Numbered from the stretch's first letter, positions 16,636 through 26,109 are shown. The stretch: DNA of 64,000 bases from Fusicatenibacter saccharivorans (GCF_015557635.1 NZ_JADNOP010000005.1:141038-205037); one strand, 5' to 3'. Notes: generated by a model not told the origin, from the sequence alone. Numbers and translations: made by a program.

Positions 16636-18003
16636 ATGATTTTCGCAGGAAAAAAAGTACTGGTTTTCGGAACCGGAAAGAGTGGAATTGCAGCGGAGGA
16701 GCTGCTGCACAAGAAAGGTGCTTCTGTCGTTCTTTACGATGGAAATGACAAACTCGAAAAAGAAGAAATCTTAAAAAAATTAGAGAGCCGTGACAGCGTG
16801 GAAGTTGTCTTAGGCGAGCTCCCGGAGGAGATGCTCGACAGCCTTGATCTTGTCGTTTTAAGCCCGGGCGTTCCGACGGATCTGCCGGTTGTCCTTAAAA
16901 TGAAAGAAAAAGAGATCCCGGTCATCGGTGAAGTGGAGCTGGCGTATCAGGTAAGCCGCGGAAAAGTGCTTGCGATTACCGGTACTAACGGAAAGACCAC
17001 CACAACATCGCTGCTCGGCGAGATCATGAAAGCATATCAGCCGGAAGTAAAAGTGGTCGGAAACATCGGAACCCCGTACACATCCGCGGCACTCGACACG
17101 ACAGATGATACCGTAACGGTTGCCGAGATCAGCAGCTTCCAGCTGGAAACCATCAAAGAGTTCCATCCGGCGGCAAGTGCGATCACAAACATTACCGAGG
17201 ATCATCTGAACCGCCATCACACGATGGAAGAGTATATCCGCGTGAAAGAGTGTATCACCGAAAATCAGACGATGGATGATCTCTGTGTGCTGAATTATGA
17301 GGACGAAATCCTGCGCCCGTTCGGCGAGAAACTGATGGCAGAGAAGAAAGTACAGGTGATGTACTTCTCGAGTCTGCGTGCGTTAAAGGACGGCATCTAT
17401 TATCAGGACGGCGAAATCCGCATTGCAAAGAACGGCGAGACGGAGCTTCTGACCAGAACCGACGACTTAAAACTGCTCGGCCTACATAATTTTGAAAACG
17501 TCATGGTTGCTTCTGCGATGGCACTTCATGCAGGCGTGCCGATGGAAACTGTCCGCAAAGTCATTCAGGAGTTTGCAGGGGTAGAGCACCGCATCGAGTA
17601 TGTCTGCGAGAAGGACGGCGTGGCATATTACAACGATTCCAAGGGAACGAATCCGGATGCGGCCATCAAAGGCATCCAGGCGATGAACCGCCCGACTCTG
17701 CTGATCGGCGGCGGCTACGACAAGCAGTCCACCTACGAAGAGTGGATTCAGGCATTCGATGGAAAGGTACGTTTCCTGGTTTTGATCGGAGATACGAAAG
17801 AGAAGATCGCAAAAGCGGCAAGAAACGTCGGATTCAACGACATTATCATGGCAGACAACTTAAAAGAAGCCGTACAGATCTGCCACGACAAGGCAAATGC
17901 AGGGGATGCGGTTCTTCTTTCCCCGGCCTGCGCAAGCTGGGATCAGTTTAAGAGCTATGAGCAGCGCGGTGAGCTGTTTAAGGAGTACGTAAGAGCACTG
18001 TAA
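16636..18003 (+). CDS. murD: UDP-N-acetylmuramoyl-L-alanine:D-glutamate ligase
   Basis: A cytoplasmic ATP-dependent ligase adding D-Glu to UDP-MurNAc-L-Ala. The 455 residues have an N-terminal Rossmann domain (VLVFGTGKSGIAA), the ATP loop ITGTNGKTTTTSLLG, the Mur-ligase block NITEDHLNRHHTMEEY and the C-terminal domain with HRIEYV and YNDSKGTNPDA. The ribosome site is ATGGAGG. Neighbouring mraY, ftsW and murA fit. murE, murF, murC and murG are not in the window and must lie elsewhere. Confidence 0.96.
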   Translation: MIFAGKKVLVFGTGKSGIAAEELLHKKGASVVLYDGNDKLEKEEILKKLESRDSVEVVLGELPEEMLDSLDLVVLSPGVPTDLPVVLKMKEKEIPVIGEVELAYQVSRGKVLAITGTNGKTTTTSLLGEIMKAYQPEVKVVGNIGTPYTSAALDTTDDTVTVAEISSFQLETIKEFHPAASAITNITEDHLNRHHTMEEYIRVKECITENQTMDDLCVLNYEDEILRPFGEKLMAEKKVQVMYFSSLRALKDGIYYQDGEIRIAKNGETELLTRTDDLKLLGLHNFENVMVASAMALHAGVPMETVRKVIQEFAGVEHRIEYVCEKDGVAYYNDSKGTNPDAAIKGIQAMNRPTLLIGGGYDKQSTYEEWIQAFDGKVRFLVLIGDTKEKIAKAARNVGFNDIIMADNLKEAVQICHDKANAGDAVLLSPACASWDQFKSYEQRGELFKEYVRAL

Positions 18004-18058
18004 AAACGTCATATCAGGAAACTATCCCGCATAAGCTGAAAAAGAGCGAACGGCGGGT

Positions 18059-19150
18059 GTGGCGCGGATGCGGAAGGAAAAAGAGAAAAAAATAGATGGG
18101 ACGCTGCTGGTGACGGTATGGATTCTGCTTGGCCTTGGCCTTGTGATTCTGTACAGCGCCAGCGCGTATAACGGCCGGGTCAGATTCCATGACCCGGCTT
18201 ATTATTTCAAGAAGCAGCTCTTTGCAAGTGCGCTCGGTGTGATCGGTATGTATGCGGTTGCAAAAATAGATTACCGGCGGCTGTTTGCACTGGCACCGTG
18301 GTTTTATGCGGCTTCCCTTGCGCTCTCGACGGCGGTGCTCTTTTTCGGAAGTGAGTACAACGGCTCGAAGCGGTGGTTAAAGCTTGGCCCCTTATCGTTC
18401 CAGCCCTCGGAATTTGCCAAGATGGCGGTGATTCTCTTCCTGCCCTGGGTGATGGAGCACACGAAAGGCCGGCCCGACAGTCTCTGGTTTATGACAAAGG
18501 CGGTGCTGTGCACCCTGCCGATTGCAGCGCTTGTCGGAAGCAATAACTTAAGTACGGCGATTATTTTGCTCGGAATCTGTGCATTTCTGATTTTTATTTC
18601 ACATCCGGGCTACCTGCCGTTTCTCGGAATCGGAGGCGCCGGCATCGGGTTTATTGCCGTTTTTCTGATGATGGAGAGCTACCGCCTCGAACGCCTTGCC
18701 ATCTGGCGCAACCCGGAGGCGTACGAGAAGGGGTTCCAGACCATTCAGGGACTCTATGCGATCGGCAGCGGGAGAATCTTTGGCTGCGGGCTTGGAAAAG
18801 GCCTGCAGAAGCTTGGCTTTGTGCCGGAAGCGCAGAATGATATGATCTTTTCGATTATCTGTGAGGAGGGCGGACTGTTCGGCGCCTGCCTGGTGATCGC
18901 CGTGTTTGCGGTGCTGATCTGGCGCTTGATGGTTATTTCGATCCATGCGCGGGATCTTGGCGGAGCACTGATTGCGGGCGGAATTATGGGGCATATTGCG
19001 CTTCAGGTGATCCTGAACATCGCGGTTGTGACAAATACGATTCCGAATACCGGCATTACGCTGCCTTTTATCAGTTACGGCGGCACCTCCGTGTTGTTTC
19101 TGCTCGGCGAGATGGGGCTTGCCCTGTCGGTCTCGAGGGACACCGATTAA
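18059..19150 (+). CDS. ftsW: SEDS peptidoglycan glycosyltransferase FtsW/SpoVE
   Basis: A polytopic membrane glycosyltransferase that polymerises lipid II with a class B PBP partner. The 363 residues hold about ten spans. SEDS signatures are ILYSASAYN, GSKRWLKLGPLSFQPSEFAKMA and the C-terminal NIAVVTNTIPNTGITLPFISYGGTS. It could serve division (FtsW), spore cortex (SpoVE) or both, since only one such gene is in the cluster. The start is uncertain: GTG at 18059 or ATG at 18068; neither has a strong ribosome site. Confidence 0.9.
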   Translation: MARMRKEKEKKIDGTLLVTVWILLGLGLVILYSASAYNGRVRFHDPAYYFKKQLFASALGVIGMYAVAKIDYRRLFALAPWFYAASLALSTAVLFFGSEYNGSKRWLKLGPLSFQPSEFAKMAVILFLPWVMEHTKGRPDSLWFMTKAVLCTLPIAALVGSNNLSTAIILLGICAFLIFISHPGYLPFLGIGGAGIGFIAVFLMMESYRLERLAIWRNPEAYEKGFQTIQGLYAIGSGRIFGCGLGKGLQKLGFVPEAQNDMIFSIICEEGGLFGACLVIAVFAVLIWRLMVISIHARDLGGALIAGGIMGHIALQVILNIAVVTNTIPNTGITLPFISYGGTSVLFLLGEMGLALSVSRDTD

Positions 19151-19234
19151 AAAGGCGGAAAAGCGCTGCAGAACGGGAACAAAACGGGAGTGTAATGCAT
19201 ACCGTAAAAAGAGAGGCCGGATGGGAGAGAACAG

Positions 19235-20500
19235 GTGGGAGTATATCAGATTCTCGGCGGAAGGCGGCTTTGCGGAACGGTAACAGTCCAGGGTTCCAAA
19301 AATGCCGTTCTTCCCATGATCGCGGCGGCGGTTCTGACAAAAGAGGAGGTCGTGCTGGAAGGCTGCCCGAAGATTTCCGATGTGGAGGATATGGCGGAGA
19401 TTGTAAGAAGCCTTGGCGGAACAGTCTGGTGGGAGAGGAATGCGCTCCACATGAACTGTGAAAAGATCGAAAAAAGCCGTGTGGAGGGAGCGCTTTCGAA
19501 GAGACTGCGCGCCTCTCTTTTGTTTCTGGGAAGTCTTCTTGCAAGGACAGGGGAGGCATACCTTGCAGGGGCCGGCGGCTGCCGGATCGGAAAGCGGCCG
19601 ACGGACCTGCATCAGAGGGCAATGGAGCTTCTGGGAGCCGAGGTCTTCGAGGAGGACGGCACCATTCGGGCAAAGGCAGATCATCCGAAAGGAGCCGTGC
19701 TCTGCTTTCCGAAAAAGAGTGTCGGGGCGACGGAAAATGCGGTTCTTTTTGCTGTCGGAGCGGAAGGTGCAACAAGGCTGGAGCACTGTGCGCGGGAGCC
19801 GGAAGTGGTTCATCTCTGCCGGTTTCTTAAGGCCATGGGAGCGGAGATTACCGGCGAGGGGACGGAGCAGATTACCGTTTACGGAAGGCAGGGAAAGAGA
19901 CTGCTGTCCGGCTGCCGGTATCGTGTTCCGGGTGACCGGATCGCGGCAGGGACGTATCTTCTGATGGGCGCGGCGACGCGGGGGCACCTGACGCTTTCCG
20001 GCGCGCCGCTGGACGAAATGGGGGCGGTTCTGTCCCTCTATCAGAAAATAGGTGGACAATATACAAGGAAGAGTGGTACACTGGTAGCAGACAGCAAAAA
20101 CGTGCAGCATGCTGTTCCGTACGTGGAGACAGAGGAATATCCCGGTTTTCCGACGGATCTGCAGTCGCTGTATCTGGCGGCAGCGATGACGCTGGAAGGA
20201 AAGAGCTGTATCTGTGAAAATGTATTTGAGGACCGCCTCCGGACGGCAGAGGAGCTGCAGAAAATGGGCGGTACGCTGCAGATCTGCGGAAAATGGCTGA
20301 CGGCCGAAAAAAGCCGTCTGCACGGTGCAGAAGTTGTTTCCCAGGATCTTCGGGGCGGCGCGGCACTCGTATCGGCGGCGCTTGCCGCAGAAGGATTTTC
20401 CACAATCCGGCAGACAGAACTGATTGAGCGGGGGTATGAACGGTTTCCAGAAACGCTCCGGGAACTCGGAGCCAAGATTATCGTAGAAAAAGAAATATGA
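19235..20500 (+). CDS. murA: UDP-N-acetylglucosamine 1-carboxyvinyltransferase
   Basis: It transfers enolpyruvate from PEP to UDP-GlcNAc, the first committed step of peptidoglycan synthesis and the target of fosfomycin. The 421 residues begin VYQILGGRRLCGTVTVQGSKNAVLPM. The fosfomycin-reactive Cys is present (Cys116 in GGCRIGKRPTDLH). GTG start with GGGAGAG upstream. Clostridia often carry two murA genes; this copy sits in the cluster and overlaps ftsQ by 4 bp (ATGA). The sequence is more divergent from textbook MurA in the middle, but no key block is missing. Confidence 0.9.
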   Translation: MGVYQILGGRRLCGTVTVQGSKNAVLPMIAAAVLTKEEVVLEGCPKISDVEDMAEIVRSLGGTVWWERNALHMNCEKIEKSRVEGALSKRLRASLLFLGSLLARTGEAYLAGAGGCRIGKRPTDLHQRAMELLGAEVFEEDGTIRAKADHPKGAVLCFPKKSVGATENAVLFAVGAEGATRLEHCAREPEVVHLCRFLKAMGAEITGEGTEQITVYGRQGKRLLSGCRYRVPGDRIAAGTYLLMGAATRGHLTLSGAPLDEMGAVLSLYQKIGGQYTRKSGTLVADSKNVQHAVPYVETEEYPGFPTDLQSLYLAAAMTLEGKSCICENVFEDRLRTAEELQKMGGTLQICGKWLTAEKSRLHGAEVVSQDLRGGAALVSAALAAEGFSTIRQTELIERGYERFPETLRELGAKIIVEKEI

Positions 20501-21444
20501 GACAGAAAAAAAACAGAAAAAAGAAGAAAAACAGAAAAATACGGATTCTGACCGGGGTGGTGCTTGGCGTCGGCCTTGCAGGTGCCTTGTTTTTTAATGT
20601 GTTCAAAATCCGCAATATCCAGGTGGCGGGGAACACCCGGTATACAAAAGATGAAATCAAAGAGATGGTCGCGGACGACAAGTGGATGAAAAACACGGTG
20701 CTTCTTACGACGTTTCATTCGAAGGTTGATATGAGCGATATTCCTTTTATGAACTCCGTGGAGTTTACGTTTGTAAGCTATGACACCATCTGCATCCAGG
20801 TAAATGAGAAAAAAGTGGTCGGTTATGTCGAGTACGAAGGCCAGAAGGTCTATTTTGACAAGAACGGCATCGTGCTGGAGTGCGTGGACGAGGAGCAGGA
20901 AACACCTGCGGAGGGTGAGCCTTCCGACGGAACCGCCTCCGATGGAACGAGTGCGGATGGATCCCTTACGAGTGAGCCGCTTGCATCCGAAAGCGTATCA
21001 TCCGATGGCACAGCATCCGAAAGCAGTACGTCCGACGGTGCGCTCTCGGCGGATACGATTAAAAGTGCACGTGTGACAACGACAGACTTTCAGCCGACCC
21101 TTTCCGATGTTCCGCTTGTAACAGGACTTACGTTTGACTATGTGACCGTGAACAAGCAGCTCCCGGTTGAAAAACCGGCAGTTTTCCGCACCATGCTCGC
21201 ACTTACGAGAATGACGGAGAAATACAATATCACGCCGGACAGTGTGGAATTTAATGAGAACAGCGAAATTATTCTGCATTACTATGATACCGTGCGGATT
21301 CTGCTTGGAACCGATACGGCGTTAGAAGAAAAGATGACGCGCGTAGCAGCAATCCTGCCGAGCCTTTCCGGTCTTTCCGGAGAACTCCATATGGAGGATT
21401 ACAAGGACGGCGACAGCAGCTTTGTCTTCTCGAAAGATGTATAA
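20497..21444 (+). CDS. divIB: Cell division protein FtsQ/DivIB
   Basis: A bitopic divisome protein that binds FtsL and FtsB/DivIC outside the membrane. It has 315 residues with a very basic N-terminus (Lys/Arg/Asn in residues 1-17), one membrane span (about 19-37) and a POTRA domain starting FKIRNIQVAGNTRYTKDEI. Residues from about 130 to 190 are an unusual Ser/Asp/Gly/Thr/Ala-rich insertion built of SDGTAS- and SESxSSDG-like units, before the C-terminal beta domain (FDYVTVNKQLPV onward). It overlaps murA by 4 bp. Confidence 0.88.
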   Translation: MRQKKNRKKKKNRKIRILTGVVLGVGLAGALFFNVFKIRNIQVAGNTRYTKDEIKEMVADDKWMKNTVLLTTFHSKVDMSDIPFMNSVEFTFVSYDTICIQVNEKKVVGYVEYEGQKVYFDKNGIVLECVDEEQETPAEGEPSDGTASDGTSADGSLTSEPLASESVSSDGTASESSTSDGALSADTIKSARVTTTDFQPTLSDVPLVTGLTFDYVTVNKQLPVEKPAVFRTMLALTRMTEKYNITPDSVEFNENSEIILHYYDTVRILLGTDTALEEKMTRVAAILPSLSGLSGELHMEDYKDGDSSFVFSKDV

Positions 21445-21510
21445 GAGGAAAGGAAAGCCGTCAAAAAAACGCAATAATCCTGAATTTTTTATGAAATACG
21501 AAAAAAACAG

Positions 21511-21539
21511 TTGATTATTTTCCGAAGAAATTATATTAT
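21511..21539 (+). promoter_or_regulatory. ftsZ promoter candidate
   Basis: TTGATT (21511-21516) and TATTAT (21534-21539) are 17 bp apart in an A/T-rich stretch, leaving an untranslated leader of about 70 bases before ftsZ. No terminator was seen between divIB and this site, so read-through is also likely. Confidence 0.65.
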
Positions 21540-21617
21540 ATCTTTATGTATGACCATCAGAATATCAGACTATTTTGAGATAGACAGCAGTTCATAATCA
21601 AAAGGAGGAAGTTGAAA

Positions 21618-22811
21618 TTGTTAGAGATCATGACAAATGAGGCAGAATCATCTGCAAAGATTATCGTAATCGGTGTAGGTGGTGCAGGAAATAATGCTGT
21701 AAATAGAATGGTGGAGGAATCCATCGGCGGCGTTGAATTCGTTGGAATCAACACCGATAAACAGGCGCTGACCCTCTGTAAGGCACCTACCATTCTCCAG
21801 ATCGGCGAGAAGCTGACCAAGGGACTGGGCGCAGGAGCAAAACCTGAGGTTGGAGAGAAAGCAGCCGAGGAGAGCATCGAAGAGCTCAAACAGATCATGG
21901 AAGGCGCTGATATGGTATTCGTCACCTGCGGTATGGGCGGCGGAACCGGAACAGGTGCAGCACCGGTTGTAGCAGGCGTTGCAAAAGAAATGGGCATTCT
22001 GACTGTCGGCGTTGTAACAAAACCGTTCAAATTCGAGGCAAGAACCCGTATGAGCAATGCGCTGATGGGAATCGAAAAACTCGAGGAAAACGTAGATACC
22101 CTGATCGTGATCCCGAACGACAAACTTCTTGAAATCGTAGACCGCCGGACAACCATGCCGGAGGCATTAAAGAAAGCAGACGAGGTTCTGCAGCAGGCCG
22201 TACAGGGCATCACAGACCTGATCAACCTGCCGGCACTCATCAACCTCGACTTCGCAGATGTTCAGACCGTTATGACCGACAAGGGTATCGCCCACATCGG
22301 TATCGGCGAGGCAAAGGGCGACGACAAAGCGCTCGAGGCTGTACAGCAGGCTGTTTCCAGTCCGCTGCTTGAGACCACCATCGAGGGTGCAAGCCACGTT
22401 ATCATCAACATTTCCGGAGATATCTCCCTTATGGATGCAAACGATGCTGCAAGTTACGTACAGAATCTGGCTGGAGAGGATGCAAACATCATCTTCGGTG
22501 CTATGTATGATGATTCTGTTACCGATACAGCGAAGATCACCGTTATCGCAACAGGTCTCAACGATGCAACGGCGAAACAGGCAAGCGTATCCCGCAAAGA
22601 GCCTGCAGATGCAAGAAAGAGCGCATTTTCCAGCAGCAGCTTCTCTGCACAGGCAGCCGCTCCGGTACACACTGCTCCGAAAGCTTCCGCTCCGGTACAG
22701 CCGCAGCCACAGGTTCAGGTGCAGCCGCAGGTACAGGCTCAGCAGACCATGACAAGCAATGTTCCGAAAAAGGACATCCAGATCCCGGATTTCTTAAGAA
22801 ACCGCAGATAA
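21618..22811 (+). CDS. ftsZ: Cell division tubulin homologue FtsZ
   Basis: The GTPase that polymerises into the Z ring. It has 397 residues from a TTG at 21618, placed 9 bp after AAAGGAGG; another TTG at 21612 is too close to that site. The N-terminus [31 protein letters not shown] fits Clostridia. Tubulin signature [13 protein letters not shown] is present, and the T7 region reads [10 protein letters not shown] (normally NxDFAD). A Gln/Pro/Val-rich linker (about 335-380) leads to the C-terminal peptide [12 protein letters not shown], which binds FtsA/SepF-type partners. Confidence 0.97.
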   Translation: MLEIMTNEAESSAKIIVIGVGGAGNNAVNRMVEESIGGVEFVGINTDKQALTLCKAPTILQIGEKLTKGLGAGAKPEVGEKAAEESIEELKQIMEGADMVFVTCGMGGGTGTGAAPVVAGVAKEMGILTVGVVTKPFKFEARTRMSNALMGIEKLEENVDTLIVIPNDKLLEIVDRRTTMPEALKKADEVLQQAVQGITDLINLPALINLDFADVQTVMTDKGIAHIGIGEAKGDDKALEAVQQAVSSPLLETTIEGASHVIINISGDISLMDANDAASYVQNLAGEDANIIFGAMYDDSVTDTAKITVIATGLNDATAKQASVSRKEPADARKSAFSSSSFSAQAAAPVHTAPKASAPVQPQPQVQVQPQVQAQQTMTSNVPKKDIQIPDFLRNRR

Positions 22812-22844
22812 GCAAAGAATAATAAGCAAATAACGAATTTACCT

Positions 22845-22886
22845 CGACACGCCGCAGACCGAAAATGTTGCGGCGTGTCGAAGTTT
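22845..22886 (+). terminator. Terminator of ftsZ
   Basis: CGACACGCCGCA (22845-22856) is perfectly complementary to TGCGGCGTGTCG (22869-22880), followed by AAGTTTGTTG. The tail is only moderately T-rich, so termination may be partial. The right arm also carries a perfect Spo0A box. Confidence 0.7.
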
Positions 22887-22951
22887 GTTGATCAAAAAAG
22901 AAGGTCATTCTTCCGAAAACGACAAAAAATTCACCCCCTTCCGTCTATAAT
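22876..22951 (+). promoter_or_regulatory. spoIIGA-sigE promoter with candidate Spo0A boxes
   Basis: A -10 TATAAT is at 22946-22951, with no -35 hexamer at 17 bp. A perfect Spo0A box TGTCGAA lies at 22876-22882, and a weaker one (reverse strand TGTCGTT) at 22918-22924. The known Bacillus spoIIG promoter is likewise Spo0A-dependent, with Spo0A sites near -90 and -40 and poor -35 spacing. The positions here are similar. Binding itself is inferred. Confidence 0.55.
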
Positions 22952-23000
22952 AGGGTCTGTTAGAAATTCAGACCATGCAAAAGGCGCAGGGGGTGTTTTT

Positions 23001-23864
23001 TTGCACTATGAGATCTTTCTGGATCTTCTCTTTGCAGAGAATCTTCTGCTGAATTATACTATTCTGCGTCTTTCCTCCTTTCTTCTGAAACGATCTGCCA
23101 CGCGAAGAAGGAGTTTTGCGGCAGCCGCGCTCGGCGCCGGTTATGCGGTGCTGTATGCCGTGTTTGCACGGTATCTGCCGGGTGCGCTGCTCGCCCTGGT
23201 CGGAATCGGAATTACAACAGGGATGGTGAAATCTGGCTGCAGAATCACGACAGTACGGGATCTTGTGGTGGGAATGGCAGGCTATATACTGTCCGGTTTT
23301 CTGATCGGCAGTGCATACCGCCTGTTCCGGGAGCTGATGCCGGGAAGGGGAATTTTTCTTTTTCTTCTTTCCGGGAGTGCCGCATATGCGGGAACACTCC
23401 TCCTGCTGAAGATCCGAAAGGAGATACTCCTGGAACACGCCAGGCAGGTTACGGTACAGCTTGTGCAGAATGGGAAATGGAAAAAAGTAAAAGGACTGTA
23501 CGACACGGGCAATACTTTGCGGGATGCCACAACCAAAAAGCCGGTCTCGGTCGTACCGTACACTGTGATACTCGAATTGTTCCCGGACGAAATGCGGACA
23601 GGGATTGCGGCGCTTGCAAGGCACGAGACGGTGCCGGAGCCGGAACGGCTTCTTGCGCTGCAGCCCCGTTACATACCGTTTCGCGGACTGGAAGGCCGGG
23701 GCTTTCTGCCGGTGATCCGGATCTCGGAAATGATTCTTGTGACAGAACATACAGCCAGGCACATAAGCGGACCGCTGATTGCGCTTGGCGGAGAAAATAG
23801 TTCATCTCCCAGGGGCTATGAAATAATTTTGCATCCAGATCTCATGGAAGGACAGGAGGAATGA
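23001..23864 (+). CDS. spoIIGA: Sporulation sigma-E processing peptidase SpoIIGA
   Basis: A membrane aspartic protease that cleaves the pro-sequence from sigma-E in the mother cell. A TTG start at 23001, 6 bp after AGGGGGTG, gives 287 residues beginning LHYEIFLDLLFAENLLLNYTIL. The N-terminal half holds about five membrane spans; the C-terminal half has the aspartic protease motif GLYDTGNTLRD with Asp168, then the VPYTVI and IALGGEN blocks. It lies 3 bp before sigE. In-frame codons back to 22875 run through the terminator and promoter and are rejected. Confidence 0.93.
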   Translation: MHYEIFLDLLFAENLLLNYTILRLSSFLLKRSATRRRSFAAAALGAGYAVLYAVFARYLPGALLALVGIGITTGMVKSGCRITTVRDLVVGMAGYILSGFLIGSAYRLFRELMPGRGIFLFLLSGSAAYAGTLLLLKIRKEILLEHARQVTVQLVQNGKWKKVKGLYDTGNTLRDATTKKPVSVVPYTVILELFPDEMRTGIAALARHETVPEPERLLALQPRYIPFRGLEGRGFLPVIRISEMILVTEHTARHISGPLIALGGENSSSPRGYEIILHPDLMEGQEE

Positions 23865-23867
23865 AGT

Positions 23868-24605
23868 ATGCTGCAGGCTGCACTGCCAAACGGATTCCGG
23901 CTTCGTATGCTGCCGCGGTCCGTGCCGGCTGTATTTCGTCAGACAGGGGAAATTTTCTATATCGGAGGCGCAGATGTTCTCCCGGCACCTTTGGAAGGAC
24001 AGGAGGAGGCCGATGCGATTGCGGGGCTTTCCGATCCGGAAAACGAGACGGCAAGGAGCGAGCTGATCGAACACAACCTGCGTCTCGTCGTCTACATTGC
24101 ACAGAAATTTGATAATACAGGAGTTGGTGTGGAGGATCTGATTTCGATTGGAACCATCGGCCTCATCAAGGCAATTAACACGTTCAATCCGGAAAAAAAG
24201 ATCAAGCTTGCCACGTACGCGTCCCGGTGCATTGAGAACGAGATTCTGATGTATCTGCGGAGAAATAACAAGACACGGATGGAGGTCTCGATCGATGAGC
24301 CGCTCAATGTAGACTGGGATGGAAATGAGCTTCTTTTGTCGGATATCCTCGGAACGGAGGAGGATGTGATCTATCAGGGGCTCGAGCAGGAGGCGGAACA
24401 TCGCGTGCTGGGAAGCGCAATCAGCAAGCTCTCTGAGCGGGAGCAGGTGATCGTGAAACTCCGGTTTGGCATCAATATGCCGGAGGGGCGGGAGAAAACG
24501 CAGAAAGAAGTCGCGGATCTTCTTGGAATTTCACAGTCGTATATTTCGCGTCTGGAAAAACGGATTATGAAACGGCTGCGGAAAGAGATTGCGCGGTATG
24601 AATAG
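23868..24605 (+). CDS. sigE: RNA polymerase sigma-E, mother-cell sporulation factor (pro-protein)
   Basis: It directs early mother-cell gene expression after asymmetric division. The 245 residues start with a pro-sequence ending near [13 protein letters not shown], the segment cut by SpoIIGA. Region 2 contains [12 protein letters not shown] and [17 protein letters not shown]; region 4 has [24 protein letters not shown]. The ribosome site GGAGGAATGAAGT overlaps the spoIIGA end. Unlike Bacillus, sigG does not follow; the next gene is on the other strand. Confidence 0.96.
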   Translation: MLQAALPNGFRLRMLPRSVPAVFRQTGEIFYIGGADVLPAPLEGQEEADAIAGLSDPENETARSELIEHNLRLVVYIAQKFDNTGVGVEDLISIGTIGLIKAINTFNPEKKIKLATYASRCIENEILMYLRRNNKTRMEVSIDEPLNVDWDGNELLLSDILGTEEDVIYQGLEQEAEHRVLGSAISKLSEREQVIVKLRFGINMPEGREKTQKEVADLLGISQSYISRLEKRIMKRLRKEIARYE

Positions 24606-24608
24606 AGC

Positions 24609-24662
24609 ATAAAAATGCCCTGCCCGGAGGAAAAACCATTGTTTTGGTCCCGGGCAGGACAT
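24609..24662 (-). terminator. Terminator of the GH27 gene, convergent with sigE
   Basis: On the minus strand ATGTCCTGCCCGG pairs with CCGGGCAGGGCAT, followed by TTTTTAT. On the plus strand the same hairpin follows sigE by 10 bp but lacks a T tract, so it mainly serves the minus strand. Confidence 0.7.
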
Positions 24663-24693
24663 GATTTGCTGCTTGTTTTAAGAAATGATCGTT

Positions 24694-25998
24694 TTATCGT
24701 GTTTCAAAACGGCATACGCTGCAGGCGTGCGGAGCAAGAGAAGCAGAAAAACCGCCGTTTAAAGAAAGTGCTTTACCGCTCCAGAGTTCTTTCGCCGCAA
24801 CAGACTCCAGTGGGCAGTCTGCATCGGCAAGTGTGGAAGAAACCGTCTGCGGTGCATCCGAAAGATTAAAAAGTGCAACGTAGGTTGTTCCGGTTGTGTC
24901 ATCCTTTGCATACCACACAGCTTCATTGTCTGTACGCGTGATCTGATGCGGACGAACGGACGGAGGCAGCATCGCGAGAATATCCGTGTTCGTAAGAAGT
25001 GCCAGTGTATCGTCATCGAGAAGCGTCATTTCGGCACCGAGCATCAGTGGAGAGCCGAAGAGACACCAGAGTGTCATCATCGTTTTCTGCTCATCCGGGG
25101 TAAAATACGTATGATGTTCTGTAGCAAAACCTTTTCCGAGTTCGCCAAGCGGCAGCATATCACAGTCCGGATAACAGCCGGCAGAGACGTGGCTCTGCCA
25201 GAGCTCGCAACGCTGGAACATATCCTTTAACTGTGCCCAGTTGTCCCAGAAATCATCGGTGATGCGCCAGAGATTCGCGTGCTTTTCATAGAACCATGCT
25301 TTCTCTATGAGCGCAGGTCCCGGAGACAGAGAGAGGACGATCGGCCGTCCGCATTTTTGGATGGCATTCGAGAGCATCTCGATCTCATGCGCAGCTGCAA
25401 ACGGATTTTTGTGCATGTTGGTATTACAGATATCATCGCATTTAATGTAATCAACACCCCAGGAAGCGTAGAGCTCCAGCAGGGAATCATAGTAAAGCTG
25501 TCCTTCCGGAAGATCGCGTACACCGTACATATCCGGATTCCAGCCGCAGATGACCGTAGGATCGGCAACGTGTTCAGCACCAAGAGAACTGTTCTTGATC
25601 TTTCCGTGATGATGTGCAGCGATTCGCGGAATACCGCGCATGATGTGAATTCCGAATTTCAGCCCCAGACTGTGTACATAGTCGGCAAGTGGTTTAAAGC
25701 CGGAACCGTCTGCAGAAGATGGAAAACGTTCGGGATCCGGCAGCAGACGGGAGTATTCGTCCATTTCCAGTTCAGAGAATGGAATATACTGATACCGGTC
25801 GCGCATGGAACCGGCCTTTTTTGCATACCACTGGATATCCACTACAATATACTCCCAGCCATATGCTTTTAAGTGCTTTGCCATATAGTCGGCATTTGCC
25901 TTTACCGCAGCCTCGTCCACGGTTGTATCATAGTAATCGTAGCTGTTCCAGCCCATCGGTGGGGTTGGTGCACATGTATTTTTGTTTGTCAGATGCAT
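24694..25998 (-). CDS. Alpha-galactosidase, GH27 family
   Basis: It hydrolyses terminal alpha-1,6-galactose from melibiose- or raffinose-type sugars. The ATG at 25998, 5-6 bp after AGAAAGGAG, gives 434 residues with no signal peptide, so the enzyme is cytoplasmic. GH27 marks: PPMGWNSYDYYD at the N-terminus, IVVDIQWY, nucleophile Asp188 in YIKCDD, and the acid/base Asp in WRITDDFWDNW. The C-terminal beta domain ends ACSVCRFETR. The reading frame stays open far upstream to 27060, antisense to the AraC gene; that extension is not coding. It is divergent from, and probably controlled by, the AraC regulator. Confidence 0.93.
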   Translation of the reverse strand: MHLTNKNTCAPTPPMGWNSYDYYDTTVDEAAVKANADYMAKHLKAYGWEYIVVDIQWYAKKAGSMRDRYQYIPFSELEMDEYSRLLPDPERFPSSADGSGFKPLADYVHSLGLKFGIHIMRGIPRIAAHHHGKIKNSSLGAEHVADPTVICGWNPDMYGVRDLPEGQLYYDSLLELYASWGVDYIKCDDICNTNMHKNPFAAAHEIEMLSNAIQKCGRPIVLSLSPGPALIEKAWFYEKHANLWRITDDFWDNWAQLKDMFQRCELWQSHVSAGCYPDCDMLPLGELGKGFATEHHTYFTPDEQKTMMTLWCLFGSPLMLGAEMTLLDDDTLALLTNTDILAMLPPSVRPHQITRTDNEAVWYAKDDTTGTTYVALFNLSDAPQTVSSTLADADCPLESVAAKELWSGKALSLNGGFSASLAPHACSVCRFETR

Positions 25999-26026
25999 AA
26001 GAAAAAACTCCTTTCTAAAGCAATGC

Positions 26027-26076
26027 TTGTTTTTTTCTGATAAGAAAAGTATAATAAAGGACATAGTGCAAAACAA
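26027..26076. promoter_or_regulatory. Overlapping divergent promoters of GH27 and AraC genes
   Basis: Plus strand: TTGTTT (26027-26032), 17 bp, TATAAT (26050-26055), toward the AraC gene. Minus strand: TTGTTT (26071-26076), 17 bp, TATACT (26048-26053), toward the GH27 gene. The two -10 elements share bases 26050-26053, so polymerase can occupy only one promoter at a time. This is suited to a regulator switching between them. Confidence 0.7.
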
Positions 26077-26109
26077 GAAGACAAACCGGATAAAAGAGGT
26101 AATTTTTTG

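Noticed and set aside
18599..20323. Long minus-strand open frame (574 codons) opposite ftsW and murA
   Set aside because: Composition is rich in Arg, His, Pro and Cys with no family resemblance. It spans two well-supported genes on the other strand and has no ribosome site.
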